From Bacteroidia bacterium (lineage in GTDB: Bacteria; Bacteroidota; Bacteroidia; Chitinophagales; Saprospiraceae): DNA of 64,000 bases. This document shows positions 56,601 through 62,977 of this stretch, one piece after another. Location of the stretch: positions 23,171 through 87,170 of the forward strand of contig JAUIKE010000008.1 in assembly GCA_030430845.1 (NCBI GenBank), read 5' to 3'. The position numbers were made by a program, and so were the translations under genes. The notes under the pieces are model-generated. The model was not told the origin of the DNA. It was given only the letters and a program-made list of their open reading frames with translations, and searched no databases. Each line of letters begins with the position of its first letter. The stretch's first letter is position 1.

Positions 56601-59574
56601 CGTTTTCCCATTGTACGACGGCCGGGTCGTCAAAGTCAGGGCCGGTAAAGGCAAAGAACCCATCGGCGTCGGTCTCAGTAACGGCCTGAAGCTCACCGTT
56701 CTCATCATATAATTTAACGACGACACCTTCAATGCCCGGTTCACAGGGGTCCTGTATCCCATCGCCGTTGATATCTTCCCAAACGAAATTGCCCAATTGA
56801 ATAAATTCAAGTGCATCACACCTCAACTCCAAATCCCCCAGGCCGGCCGCTTTACCGAAACGGGCGTCCGACAGGTTGTTGCTATTGACATACACGCTTA
56901 ATGCGTCGGTAGGCAGGCCGGTAGTATTGCTCAATCGACGCATACCATTGGCATTGATCTCCCCCGGAACAGGATCCACACAGGTAGCGATCACCTCTCC
57001 ACTCCCCGGTAGCAAGGCCAATCCACCCAGCATTAATTCTGTATGAAACCCCGGTTGAGTATTAGAAAACCGGATGTTATCCTGGTAAAATTCACCATTG
57101 CCAGGCCCTTGGAAGTTGTTCGGGTTAGAACCTTCGGCATCGGCTGCTTTAGCATTGTTTTCCAGTATGAATGCCCCTCCTTTGGAAGCTGCTCTTAGGA
57201 CATCCCCTCCGGCGAAGTTTCTATAGATCCCTAGATCATTGGTGTTAGGGCTGTAGTTGTTGTAGCCCCACTGAAAACCGGCGCGATCCAGGAATCCGAT
57301 CAGGATCGAACCGTCCAGGTCAAATTCAATATCGGTGAGCATCGGTTGAGAGTAAATGGCATAAGTTCCCTGTAGCATTTTTGAATAGTTATCCGTCCAG
57401 GCAAACCATCCACCTCCTAAAGCCTGGGAAACGTTACCTGCAGCAGGAGATCCTCTGGGGTAAGTCAAAGGGAGGTTAAATACTTCAGTGAAGGCCCCGT
57501 CATACTCCAGGATGATCGCTCTCAGGTTTGAAAGATCCTCTCCGATGGAAGCGTCACAAACCATTCCTACGTATACTTTGCCCCCAAACACTTTTACGGC
57601 GAAAGGCCTTAGTTCCCCTCCAATACATCCTCCGGGAGGTTCTGGGATATCTACATTCAGGACGATATCGCCTGCAGAAGGCTTGATTCCGCTTGTGTTG
57701 TAGTTACTAATATCCAGTCCTACCAGTTTTTTCTCAAATAGGTTAACAAAGTAGAGGATATTGCCGTCTTCAGAAATATCGATATCTCCGATACCGATTT
57801 TTCCGATCAGGCCAAAAACGCCCGCGTCATGAGAAGGTGCTAATTTGTCAGCCGGCAGGTTTCTGTTAGCAGGCATTAAGCCCTGGCCAATATCGAGCCC
57901 CAGGTCGGCTACTACATCGAGAAAGGGGCCGGTTGGGTAAGCCGGATTGTCCATATCCGTCACATAAAGTCCTCCTAAGCCCAGAGGGCCAAGGCCCGAG
58001 TGTCTGCGCAAAGTTGTAGACAAAAAGGCTTCGCCGGTAAAGCGGTTAATTGCCACCCCCCAAATCGGGCCAATTTGCGAAGTATTGGCGATGGCCTGTT
58101 TGGTTCCGAAGTTATAATCAAACAAGACCAATGCTTCTACACCAGCTGCATTCCCCCCCAGAAGAGGGTCACCATTTCCGTAACAAGGCACCAGCATCAA
58201 TGGGTTTTCCTGGCAATAATCGGTTGGGTTAATTAATCCATAATCGATGCCGCAAGCGGGCGCTTCTACTATCCGAACATTCGATTTGCTATCATTTCCG
58301 ATGGTAGTCGGCTTAGTTTCTGATAAATTAGCCGGGGGAAAAAACTCCAGGCGGTAATTTTTGCCGTCCTCTAATCCAGTGAAGAAATAATCGCCATTGG
58401 CATCTGAAACTTCGGAACCAAGCAGCACAGAAGATCCATCATCATTACACTCATAAATATCTACCCGAACGCCTTCAAAAGCGTTGATTTCACCCGGATC
58501 ATGATCACCGTCAAAATCATTGTCTGCAAAAATATTTCCTCCAATCACACCAGCCTGGTCCGGGCAGGCCTCACGTGGGCAGGCTTCCGGAATCTCCACA
58601 TTTTGAATGACGGGCGTAGCGACTCCGTTAGCATCCGAGACTTCTAGTTCCAGAATGGCCCCATTGGCCGGGACTTCAAAGGCCACTAATTGTGGAGATG
58701 CCAGCGTTCTTGCATTTTGTACAAAGGAACCACTGGCTAGCTGTACCGCTACGGTTTGATCTATTTCTACCGCGTCAACGCCTAACTTAACGCCTATATT
58801 ATTGGATGCTGCCAAATCGGCCCAGCCCACTTCTATACTAACCGTAGCCTTGGAATCCCCATTTTCATCCAGATAGCAACCAGATATACTTACCAGGTTA
58901 ATGGATAATGAAGGGGCCATCATTTGCCCTTCCAGGGCGGATACCTCATAAATGGTTGGATCAATGATCAGTTCATACTGATTATCATACTCGCCTATAT
59001 TAAAAGAGAGGCAGTTGTCGTTCAGTTCGAAATGGCTTTCCACCTCTACCTGCACTCCTCCAATGTTCTGATACGCAAAAGGAGCCGAATGGCGGATTTC
59101 TCCCCCCAGGGTTGGCAGCACCAATTCACCCGCTTCATTGATGGAGGCTTGCTGAGTGCCTTCCAGTTCAATACATACCTGTTCGGGCTCAGCGCCCGGC
59201 GCGACATGCAAGTCATAACCCGCATTGCCGGCGCCTTTGTCGTAAAAGCGGACAGCTACACCTGCGAAAGCCTCTTCGTAGGTGACTTCTGATTCCTCGG
59301 GGGTTTGAATGGGAGCTGAAACCGTATTACCCAGCTGCATTTTCCATTCGGTTGTTGTACTTTCTTGAATAATAATTTTGCCCGGCTGAAATGCCAGGTC
59401 ATACCCCTTTGCTTCCGCAAGCAAAGACTGATTTTCTTCGGAAACTGTAAAATTTACAGCCTCTTTCAGAAAAACACGCTGGTCCTCTACCTGTGTCTGA
59501 CAGGCATGAAACAGGAAAAGGGTAGCCAATAAGACTAACCTCATCAGGTGTTTCATTGTAAAAGGTCGTTTCAT
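44614..59574 (-). CDS. 4,986-residue T9SS multidomain surface protein (GEVED/SdrD_B)
   Basis: From ATG 59574 (MKRPFTMKHLMRLVLLATL); 27 upstream codons cover the leader. Order of parts: signal ending LFHAC, which is a weak lipobox; a DUF7948-like region (~30-215, YDLHVAPGAEPEQV); an SdrD_B module (~330-435); a propeller-like part (~445-915); a second SdrD_B; then eight GEVED modules marked DYGDLP and GEVEDYL, the last four alternating with SdrD_B (GNLVWEDRNNNGLQDD) to about 3220. A long Ig-like section follows, then a dockerin-like segment (DVNNSESITTIDLIQLRKMI), a cohesin-like segment and a type A sorting domain (ELYQNMPNPFMTQT). The acidic DGDG loops suggest calcium binding. Secretion through T9SS and a filamentous surface structure are likely; the ligand is unknown. 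Confidence 0.9.
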   Translation of the reverse strand: MKRPFTMKHLMRLVLLATLFLFHACQTQVEDQRVFLKEAVNFTVSEENQSLLAEAKGYDLAFQPGKIIIQESTTTEWKMQLGNTVSAPIQTPEESEVTYEEAFAGVAVRFYDKGAGNAGYDLHVAPGAEPEQVCIELEGTQQASINEAGELVLPTLGGEIRHSAPFAYQNIGGVQVEVESHFELNDNCLSFNIGEYDNQYELIIDPTIYEVSALEGQMMAPSLSINLVSISGCYLDENGDSKATVSIEVGWADLAASNNIGVKLGVDAVEIDQTVAVQLASGSFVQNARTLASPQLVAFEVPANGAILELEVSDANGVATPVIQNVEIPEACPREACPDQAGVIGGNIFADNDFDGDHDPGEINAFEGVRVDIYECNDDGSSVLLGSEVSDANGDYFFTGLEDGKNYRLEFFPPANLSETKPTTIGNDSKSNVRIVEAPACGIDYGLINPTDYCQENPLMLVPCYGNGDPLLGGNAAGVEALVLFDYNFGTKQAIANTSQIGPIWGVAINRFTGEAFLSTTLRRHSGLGPLGLGGLYVTDMDNPAYPTGPFLDVVADLGLDIGQGLMPANRNLPADKLAPSHDAGVFGLIGKIGIGDIDISEDGNILYFVNLFEKKLVGLDISNYNTSGIKPSAGDIVLNVDIPEPPGGCIGGELRPFAVKVFGGKVYVGMVCDASIGEDLSNLRAIILEYDGAFTEVFNLPLTYPRGSPAAGNVSQALGGGWFAWTDNYSKMLQGTYAIYSQPMLTDIEFDLDGSILIGFLDRAGFQWGYNNYSPNTNDLGIYRNFAGGDVLRAASKGGAFILENNAKAADAEGSNPNNFQGPGNGEFYQDNIRFSNTQPGFHTELMLGGLALLPGSGEVIATCVDPVPGEINANGMRRLSNTTGLPTDALSVYVNSNNLSDARFGKAAGLGDLELRCDALEFIQLGNFVWEDINGDGIQDPCEPGIEGVVVKLYDENGELQAVTETDADGFFAFTGPDFDDPAVVQWENGANNIEPQTNYTIVFGMGQFNPAEDILQLDDGGYVVTKKDQGSGDNQDLVDSDVDETVRTTVQGDIMEGFPFVTVTTGDGGDVNHNLDLGLNRVYDYGDAKEDTNGNFPVSIANNGARHVLGAGLKLGDIVDFEGDGQPGGNADGDDGNGMDDEDGIDPASFMLVRCLDTEMEVAVTVPDGFGTAYLNMWVDLDGDCIFDDNEEHVTSCVEVADGTNMVTINIPCDAQIGNTFLRARISSVCDLGPEGEAPNGEVEDYLVLIKGMDFGDLPEDSGYPTTFDNGGAFHIIPPNPVVYLGQNLDTENDGQPDENANGDTGDEDSFDPDAVMFVAGRPLPLNIPVVNESNEPAKVVVFVDWNKDGDLNDPDEMFFDIVESGETEANINIIAPPNAVLNMPLGFRIRMSTDQDAVMSPVGLAMDGEVEDYLITVMGFDYGDLPDDGDGNAEDDYETQEANGGPSHKIVTDAEGNVILKIGDIVDAEGEGNESTGADGDNEVTAPELNDEDGFNPASVMFVSGTPINLNIPVTNLTGQAAKLTLYVDWNNDGDFDDPEEMYFVEVQDLTNGNVTLEDVLPPLDRVVLNQPLGFRLRLTTATEMSPVGPAPDGEVEDYLITVMGFDYGDLNDVANGTGGTPAQPLVPADYPTLNANNGPRHKIITDDEDNVLLKIGAFVDDEANGQPSEDAGDEIDGDDNIGTPDTDPDDEDGLDVDNLPIFSLTQTTELPVPVMNKTDEEATLAVFLDFNKDGNFDPNTEKFITSVDVGEMGTVTVNIPIPVNAVVGQDVGLRLRLASDMAEVMTATGTATSGEIEDYMVQIVGFDYGDLPDTYSTIEPDDRDAPKHIVDENLLLGSCVDSEIDGIPDPMAGSMEDGDDNDPGLAIFGTCEEAGDDEDGIEFVTPMVPGTQACIEVTAVNNKGVDATLQMWVDWNGDGQFQDVEELVLTSENHPANTIPDGGVEDEKFCFEVPETAVFNNGNAMIRFRLSTEGDLEPDEQTLPVPFGEIEDYKVPLGKIGNLVWEDFDFDGVQDEEEPGIEDVEVAVVWLGEDGLLDTDDDVAYPTLTDENGVYYVCGLIEGNYKVIVQTPEDMTPTRPNAGDDNNDDERDSDGQISDDMDFTMVMSEIITIEDVTDLPTEEDGNEDEGEEGVNDFPDEQVDETVDFGFAGLDYGDLPEEEQDEAFNTTMEEGGPIHVIQPDLYLGSCVDAEREGSPDDDAGQFDNEDGDNDLGDDGTEGDYSNPDDCEDDEDGIEFITPLVPDNVACIRVTYTAPDGGAVLQGWIDWNGNGEIDLPGEALNLPDGGALNGGDGEVVELCFEVPEDAIFNDGVAYARFRLSETGGLGPDGPYKFDEEEVVPGGEVEDYRVKLGKVGNLVWEDRNNNGLQDDDEIELGINGVAIQLVFGGIRPDGTLDAIGDAGTVDDRVYDTETTTREYMDGSELAGLYYYCGLIEGNYEIIVMDPKDLTPAKANNINNVSDEDKDSDGIIVEGEQKVKVAFTFEDQMELMNLVEGEEGIGDQDLDNLLDPNMVGTFADNQIDQRFDFGYVAIDFGDLPVADLGAQYQYETVLPQGPKHIVTPDLFLGTCVDAELDGSPDLEAGYKGNGNDLGDDAVDNDPESWKQPAGTDCTDDEDAIELVTPLVPGYEACLEMTFTAQDNFNGPDAYLNAWIDYNGNGQLDEDEHIEFTKVNGAAASLDPLTKALELENGFKEDKDPVTLCFEVPEDAQFLEGAAFMRFRLSLDPRLGPDDMLPNGQIPYGEVEDYFVPVTKVGNLVWEDRNFNGVQDNAEADLGINEVSVALIFSGKDGKIETTDVNSPQGDDRVYETTTASIDDVAGLYYFCGLIENNSYEYDYKIVVQTPEDMTPTRPDRGLDNVLDSDGEDGTVADGNNTDGIIDDVLSGMVMTEFEIADADAQITNEYGIGDDHGTAPQLVLTFPDEHVNQSFDFGFAGLDYGDLPDDPDNPEDFNTLMTSDGAVHVIQPGKSLGDCVDGEREAAPEDKAGLEEGGDDHTESAFSQPEDCVDDENGVILTTPMVAGYEACFQVTFNWPAGEKAYLSTWIDYNSNERFDAGEKVVFKYNGSFDSELEFTGTGNEQVVELCFIVPVDATFPGGRAHARFRLSDVSGIGPDGPAKYGNDRMPAGEVEDYLFPLSKLGNLVWEDNNLDGLQDGAAADPSEPGFENLEMTLVYAGYGEDEFGDGDDRVYITTTNEEGLYYYCGLIPGTYQVYIKKFVECNEGWQEEAPARWILTVPNNEAGEKGDQLDSDGSPAAMVVIPDPMDLMRNEMGVGDDPGNINQYPDSLDNLTIDFGLIEEPNIEAILNDVGYDYPASFECGHINVIMDLCIKNTEPVPLEKLQAMLNLEEQFGPGFVQFVSADVVVDETKDVEEYPVIDPAYAGGAGNILDGISGLLYPEQEVCIRVTVEIDPDAAGAADPLMAQAAVSAKAVNYQGVPIPDWCNGGDQFMVMDLSNDGKSFQGGYDDFDNKTLLSDCWKDADLIAQNDVVYVPVDGNCQMTITADMLLEGLKDQCTDEFFPLGGFYRVRYNDEEFLGEITIDVSDYNVGEPLVFEVRQIADFCNPVWGHVVPEDKAAAYIPEVNGELMLTCTDVDSLKKYFEADITQDKDDCTFRGVSWDLLREAGVFNIDELQDGCFDICHLDIAISDLFMDRDDCEGSMMLRTIRIKDVKGNVSTVEIPIRFKPIDLILDEIMVDRELDLCAYPGASDNELLRLTGAPYYINGFGDKVYIDKEFLNDENKAGLCNVSIGYEDQILPDNCVRKVIRTWTIWDWCKYDKPITKVQHIKWGQLSAPMVSCPPRHTDTVSTGPFDCTASFIVPAPIVDGCVNNEFEYSVKVYKEQIKRDPTGLPVKPLEYETVLYAAQVKKQADGTYLVGGLDMGIYYIGYNVTDACGNVADEVRCKYVVADKTAPVAVCDDELHVSVGGEGISHITVEDVDEGSWDNCELVDTKIRRGLDSCYDSYLSEVYQIAGIEDLHEIETTDKFGNPLYLYYRVEGGRDTLIMKEFVSDSTFKYYTYWRDELWFTCCDISKGPEDFVRIELKATDAHGNENVCWMDQLIENKQVASCWAPEGFDIACTDLTFDPEDYDAVVAALGEAADLVTVDFNCAATLSDTIKWEPTDCSEGVLTRIFSVTTYTAKGAVVNTCEQVINVYNVNDYLIKFPADAEDTCDGDGGDDLELTTYACDVFAVHRDTAVFVAGDDACFKRYVTYRIINWCEYDGVSLEPTIIPRDVDCDGDFSEPTWLRVEGLADRANRVWIDDDNDPKVEPVITFEREAASYTSLACDDNKEYWITPGYWEYTQVIKVYDDEAPIISFDTLEFCAFGATGAADCQAEVMIPVSVVDSCTELVDIREVLIDVDSKGSPVNAIDELYTASLDGDTLRIASIAGKGLPLGEHKFIVKTADQCGNVANREIPFSIIDCKSPAPICTAILSVDLMPIVENKQIVGGANTVWATDFIASGVIDCTPHEDADIIPGSDNNVRYYVVRQDELLADSLETPTADYLTEEYRSVEFTCDDNGGALAIFVIGVDGVGNFDFCTVMVNVQPGVDPSPCEETVTDTTGRLSIAGLITTMEDELVEGVEVMLSGQDFVETRTQAEGVYAFHGLRGGYDYSITPHLDADPMNGVSTFDLVKITQHILGTELLGNPLLMIAADVNNSESITTIDLIQLRKMILSLEDNFSNNTSWRFIDASYEFKDPSNPWAEPFPEIVNLNDLEDMTLDVDFYAVKIGDVNMSAVANSLDIEERNVKGVFKMKAEDRFIEAGQTYAVTLSSEQLQEVLGYQYTLTFDNAVLELQDIEYATLHEQNIGLRYLDEGVITISWNEVFDLETGTGEESDSELITLHFKAYQSGQLSSLLGISSRYTMAEAYDLNGQLQDVVIQFSDGTVTGVSYELYQNMPNPFMTQTAIGFHLPQADKAEMILRDAKGKVLQIVKGDYHKGYNMIRFERDNLPTGVIYYTLKSGDYTATRRMIIVE
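49917..56325 (-). repeat. eight GEVED modules, four followed by SdrD_B modules
   Basis: Units start DYGDA or DYGDLP, contain LGxxVDxExDGxP and DDEDGI, and end GE(V/I)EDY. The first four follow one another directly; in the last four each is followed by a GNLVWED module and a DxDG-rich linker. The units differ enough that the array reads as old duplication. Confidence 0.85.
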
Positions 59575-59635
59575 AATGAATATGATTTGTTTGTTAAATA
59601 AAATGGTCGTTCTTTTCCCTTTTTTTTCACCCAAT

Positions 59636-59671
59636 AAAAAAGCCATAACTACCACGGGGGCAGTTACAGCT
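59636..59671 (-). terminator. terminator-like hairpin in the giant gene's leader
   Basis: On the minus strand GCTGTAACT pairs with AGTTATGGC (two G-T wobbles) around 11 bases and runs into six T, about 60 bases before the ATG at 59574. The wobbles favour the minus-strand RNA. A 100-codon frame of doubtful reality (59671-59973) stops right at its base. Confidence 0.5.
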
Positions 59672-60740
59672 CAACTATGGATCATGTTCATGTTCGTGTA
59701 ATGGCAATGCTCACTTGGCCAATAAGTCTGTAGCATGCATAAACCTTGCGCTCGCATGGAGCGCTGAATGTCTGAGTCATTTTTCTTTTCAAGACAAACG
59801 GATTTTGTTCGATGAGATGCAAAAACATCCCACCTGACCTGGATACAAGTCAATTTCATGTACCGTAGATTTTCTTCGTTTAACAAATACAGTAGGTGGC
59901 CAGGCACAACACTCCTACTCCAATTCAAGGCTACTTGAAAAGGAAACAAATGCGGGAGGCCTACAATCAGCATGTAAGCTTATTGTTATTTTCTTTATTT
60001 CTGGGAATGATGAAACTTTCTGACTGTTGCCTTTTACAGCAATAAATCAGAATTTATTCCATATGATAAAATTATGGATTGAAGCATCTCCAAAAAAGGA
60101 CACTTTTATTCTTTTAAACCATGGAAAAAGTAGAAGACCCTTTGAAGGTCGAAGGTCGAAGGTTTAAGTATTCTGTGTAAAAAGTATTTTCAGTTACATA
60201 ATTCTGAACGAATTAATAACCTAGAGCCTTAAACTTTGAACTCCAAAAAGTCTTTCTACTATTAAATTGTAAATGAATGCTTGGATCGGTTGAAAGAGGG
60301 AGGTGTGTTGCTGGAAGAGTAAGGAACCCTTCTTGTGTAATTTAATGTACGCTAGCAAGAGAGCATACGAATTCCGTTTAAACGCCGCTGATATCAACGA
60401 CGATTACGCCTTTGTCAGTTTTCATGATTAAACTCTTTGTGTTATTATGATTTGTTATTAAACTATTGTAAAAGTATATAGGAAAGATTATATATGAAAG
60501 GACAGATATATGTGGTTAACCCATATATATTTTTGTATAAATTAAAGCAACCAAATATGAGTGAGCTTTAACGACAAGAGGCTGTATCCCCAATGCTGAG
60601 GGCAATAATAGGAGTTGTTTAAAGATCTTTGTTCGGTCCTAAAGGGAGGAATGATTGGATCTAAAAACAGAGGCTGAAAGGGAACAAAGCCTTACCCCCT
60701 CTCTGCCTAAAGAAGATAGCAGCCTGGTCATGGAGGGAGG
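59672..60740. other. long non-coding leader / intergenic region
   Basis: About 1.07 kb without a recognisable gene. It includes a doubtful minus frame (59671-59973), a short tandem GAAGGTC repeat near 60142, and AT-rich DNA that should contain the promoter of the giant gene, which I could not locate. Confidence 0.5.
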
Positions 60741-61160
60741 TCAAAAATTCAGATATAAGGTGTATTGATCCTGTGTTTCGACTATTCTATAATCCCCAGC
60801 TAGCAGGGTTAATTCTTTTTCATTTTGCCGGCCAAAAAATAAGCTTGTAGGCTCGGGCATATAGAAGGTATTAGAAGAAAAATATTTTCGCACGATTCGA
60901 TTACAGACTGTATTTTTATAAATATCGAGTTGTAATAGGTCTGAAGATAAGATATTTATCTGGCCCGAAGAGGTGCGGCAAGACCGAAACACTTCCTTGA
61001 AATGTTCAATAGAAAAAGCCGTATTAAGCCTGCAGATCCCTGATCCGCGGCATCCTTTTTTGGGATTCCCAAAAACGACTTCAACCTTAATATCTTTCAG
61101 TGTATTTAATTCCTCGATATAACTGGGGGTACTGTGGAGATTATTCATTGTTGCGTACAT
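60741..61160 (-). CDS. Cys-containing protein of unknown function
   Basis: 139 residues from ATG 61160 (a second ATG four codons in gives MNNLHSTPSY). Not recognised. It has no signal peptide. Near residue 30 it reads VVFGNPKKGCRGSGICRLN, with Cys spaced CxxxxxC, and two later Cys (RSCRTSS and TVCNRIV). Four Cys in a small cytoplasmic protein could hold a metal or a disulfide, but no known motif fits. A good promoter lies about 160 bases upstream (61326-61356), and a GAAGTTGTTTAAAGTTA repeat lies in the leader near 61271. Confidence 0.7.
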   Translation of the reverse strand: MYATMNNLHSTPSYIEELNTLKDIKVEVVFGNPKKGCRGSGICRLNTAFSIEHFKEVFRSCRTSSGQINILSSDLLQLDIYKNTVCNRIVRKYFSSNTFYMPEPTSLFFGRQNEKELTLLAGDYRIVETQDQYTLYLNF

Positions 61161-61325
61161 CTGTAAAAAATTATAAATGATTAAAACTCCCCACCCATTT
61201 GCAAAATCTATATTTTCATTTGCATGGCAAAGGACAGTAAGTAAAACTCAACCCATTCAAGTTTTACTTATGAAGTTGTTTAAAGTTAATGTAAGAGGGA
61301 GAAACGTATTTATAATTATTTAATA

Positions 61326-61356
61326 CAAATGTACGACAAATAAATAAAATTTCAAA
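61326..61356 (-). promoter_or_regulatory. promoter of the Cys-containing gene
   Basis: On the minus strand TTTG (61353-61356), 19 bases, then TACATTTG (61326-61333) match both Bacteroidota elements at the right spacing. RNA would start near 61319 with a leader of about 160 bases. Confidence 0.65.
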
Positions 61357-61422
61357 CATCAACACATGGAATATTTAACAATATGTAATTCTGTACTTAT
61401 AAACACCTTAGTGTATTGTCCA

Positions 61423-62931
61423 TTACTTTTGCAAAGAGGTTAGAACAAAATCCCATAATTTTTCAAATGGAATGATCTCCACTTCTGCTGATTGCATAGA
61501 AATATCGAAAGGGATCTCGTTTAGTTTTTCAAGCAGCTTATGAGATCTTTGTTTGAACTTATTCGTTTCGTAAGGAAAGAGATGGACATTGAGTAACAGT
61601 TTAAGAAACAAAGCACTTCTGGCATTATTCCCATTTTTAAGGTAGCGGGAACTATATTTTTTCAAGCCTTCTTCCTTGATACTGAGTATTTCGAAAGCTT
61701 GTTCCTGGATCAGATGAAGCAGATAAACGATTTGTACGGACACATTAAGACCTTCCTTATCTTTAGAATAGATATTGATACGATCCAATAATTTCTCCAC
61801 CTCATAGGACAGGTATCGATCGGCTTGCTCCTCTGCCGACAGTATATTCCATTTGGCCAATAAGCTGATATAGGCAGTGTATACATTCCACACTTCCCGG
61901 ATATTTTCAGGAAGAAGGGAATATCTTTCGTGTGAGCGGGTATTCTCCAGCAAATGAAAAGCCTCCTGATATTTTCCGGTATGAGTAAGTAATAAAAAAT
62001 AAGTTTCCTGATATTTAAACCAGTTATAAGTACCTTCCTCCAAATACTGAACACATGCCTGAGCGGTATCCCGTCCCTTCTCATACTCCCTCAGTTGGAT
62101 ATGCCCCAGCAGTTTTTGATAATAAAAGATCTGGAGAGGCACCATAACATCGTACGGCTTTTGTTTAAAGAACTCTATGGCCTCCTCACTTAACTGATTC
62201 ACTTTTTGGTAATCATTCTGGGCTAAGAAAATTCCTGACTCGATAAGGTAGGCACACAGTTTATATCGATAAGAATGGATCGGAACATTTTGATTGCGAA
62301 TTTGGTCGAAGGCAGCCTGGGCTTTTTCATTGCTTCTTTGTGTCCAGGAACGCTGATTGGCCCGTTCTGAAGCCAATTTTGAGTACAGCAGTTCTGCTTC
62401 ATCCTCCAGGTGAAGGATTTGCTCATAACGATCTGCTTCAGCCTGATAAAATTCGTAGTACTCCGGGTCGAGTTCTTCATTCAAGTAAAATTCACTTAAA
62501 TACTCTGCTGATAGTTGAGCAAGGTCCGTAAACTCATAAAAGGCCGCTTTTTCATGAATTTCTTTCATCAGGCTATGCGGTGTCTTGGAAGCACCGTCAT
62601 GCAATAAGTTTATCGCCACAGACCACCGGAAATAGTAGCGATAAAAGCTATTTTTTCGGTCTTTCTCGGAGGCCTCTTTTACATTTAAGTAAAAGAAAAT
62701 AAGGATCAGTCTTTTAAGAACGTCCGATTTGAGTTTTTGGTAATTCGTATTAGTTGGTGCATCATCAAAAAAATGAGCAGCAGCCTCTAAATCAGTGTTG
62801 AGTACTCCTTCCTTCAACATTTCATAATATTGCTCCAGTTTTTCGGGGGCCCGGCTTGAAAGGCGAAGTAAATCTTTGATTTCAACTTCCTGATCTTTTG
62901 TAAGTAGTATCAGTTCTTTAAGATCATCCAT
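61423..62931 (-). CDS. helical-repeat (TPR-like) protein, first of a tandem pair
   Basis: 502 residues, no signal or membrane segment. It is almost wholly alpha-helical with paired helices of about 34-40 residues (for example YEKGRDTAQACVQYLEEG and GKYQEAFHLLENTRSHERY), the habit of TPR-like scaffolds, although no repeat is canonical. It ends EVEIIPFEKLWDFVLTSLQK. The gene upstream shares its second half and its IIPF end, so the two are paralogues. Tyr and Glu are abundant. The function is unknown; such tandem cytoplasmic scaffolds often serve as sensors or adaptors, which is inference. Confidence 0.75.
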   Translation of the reverse strand: MDDLKELILLTKDQEVEIKDLLRLSSRAPEKLEQYYEMLKEGVLNTDLEAAAHFFDDAPTNTNYQKLKSDVLKRLILIFFYLNVKEASEKDRKNSFYRYYFRWSVAINLLHDGASKTPHSLMKEIHEKAAFYEFTDLAQLSAEYLSEFYLNEELDPEYYEFYQAEADRYEQILHLEDEAELLYSKLASERANQRSWTQRSNEKAQAAFDQIRNQNVPIHSYRYKLCAYLIESGIFLAQNDYQKVNQLSEEAIEFFKQKPYDVMVPLQIFYYQKLLGHIQLREYEKGRDTAQACVQYLEEGTYNWFKYQETYFLLLTHTGKYQEAFHLLENTRSHERYSLLPENIREVWNVYTAYISLLAKWNILSAEEQADRYLSYEVEKLLDRINIYSKDKEGLNVSVQIVYLLHLIQEQAFEILSIKEEGLKKYSSRYLKNGNNARSALFLKLLLNVHLFPYETNKFKQRSHKLLEKLNEIPFDISMQSAEVEIIPFEKLWDFVLTSLQK

Positions 62932-62977
62932 AGTAGTTTATGCATTCTTGTGTCCTGCGTTCGAATCCAGGTATAAT

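Noticed and set aside
59671..59973. 100-codon minus-strand frame upstream of the giant gene
   Set aside because: No recognisable domain, odd composition with scattered Cys, Trp and His, no upstream promoter seen. Its stop touching a hairpin is the only point in favour, so it is mentioned but not annotated.
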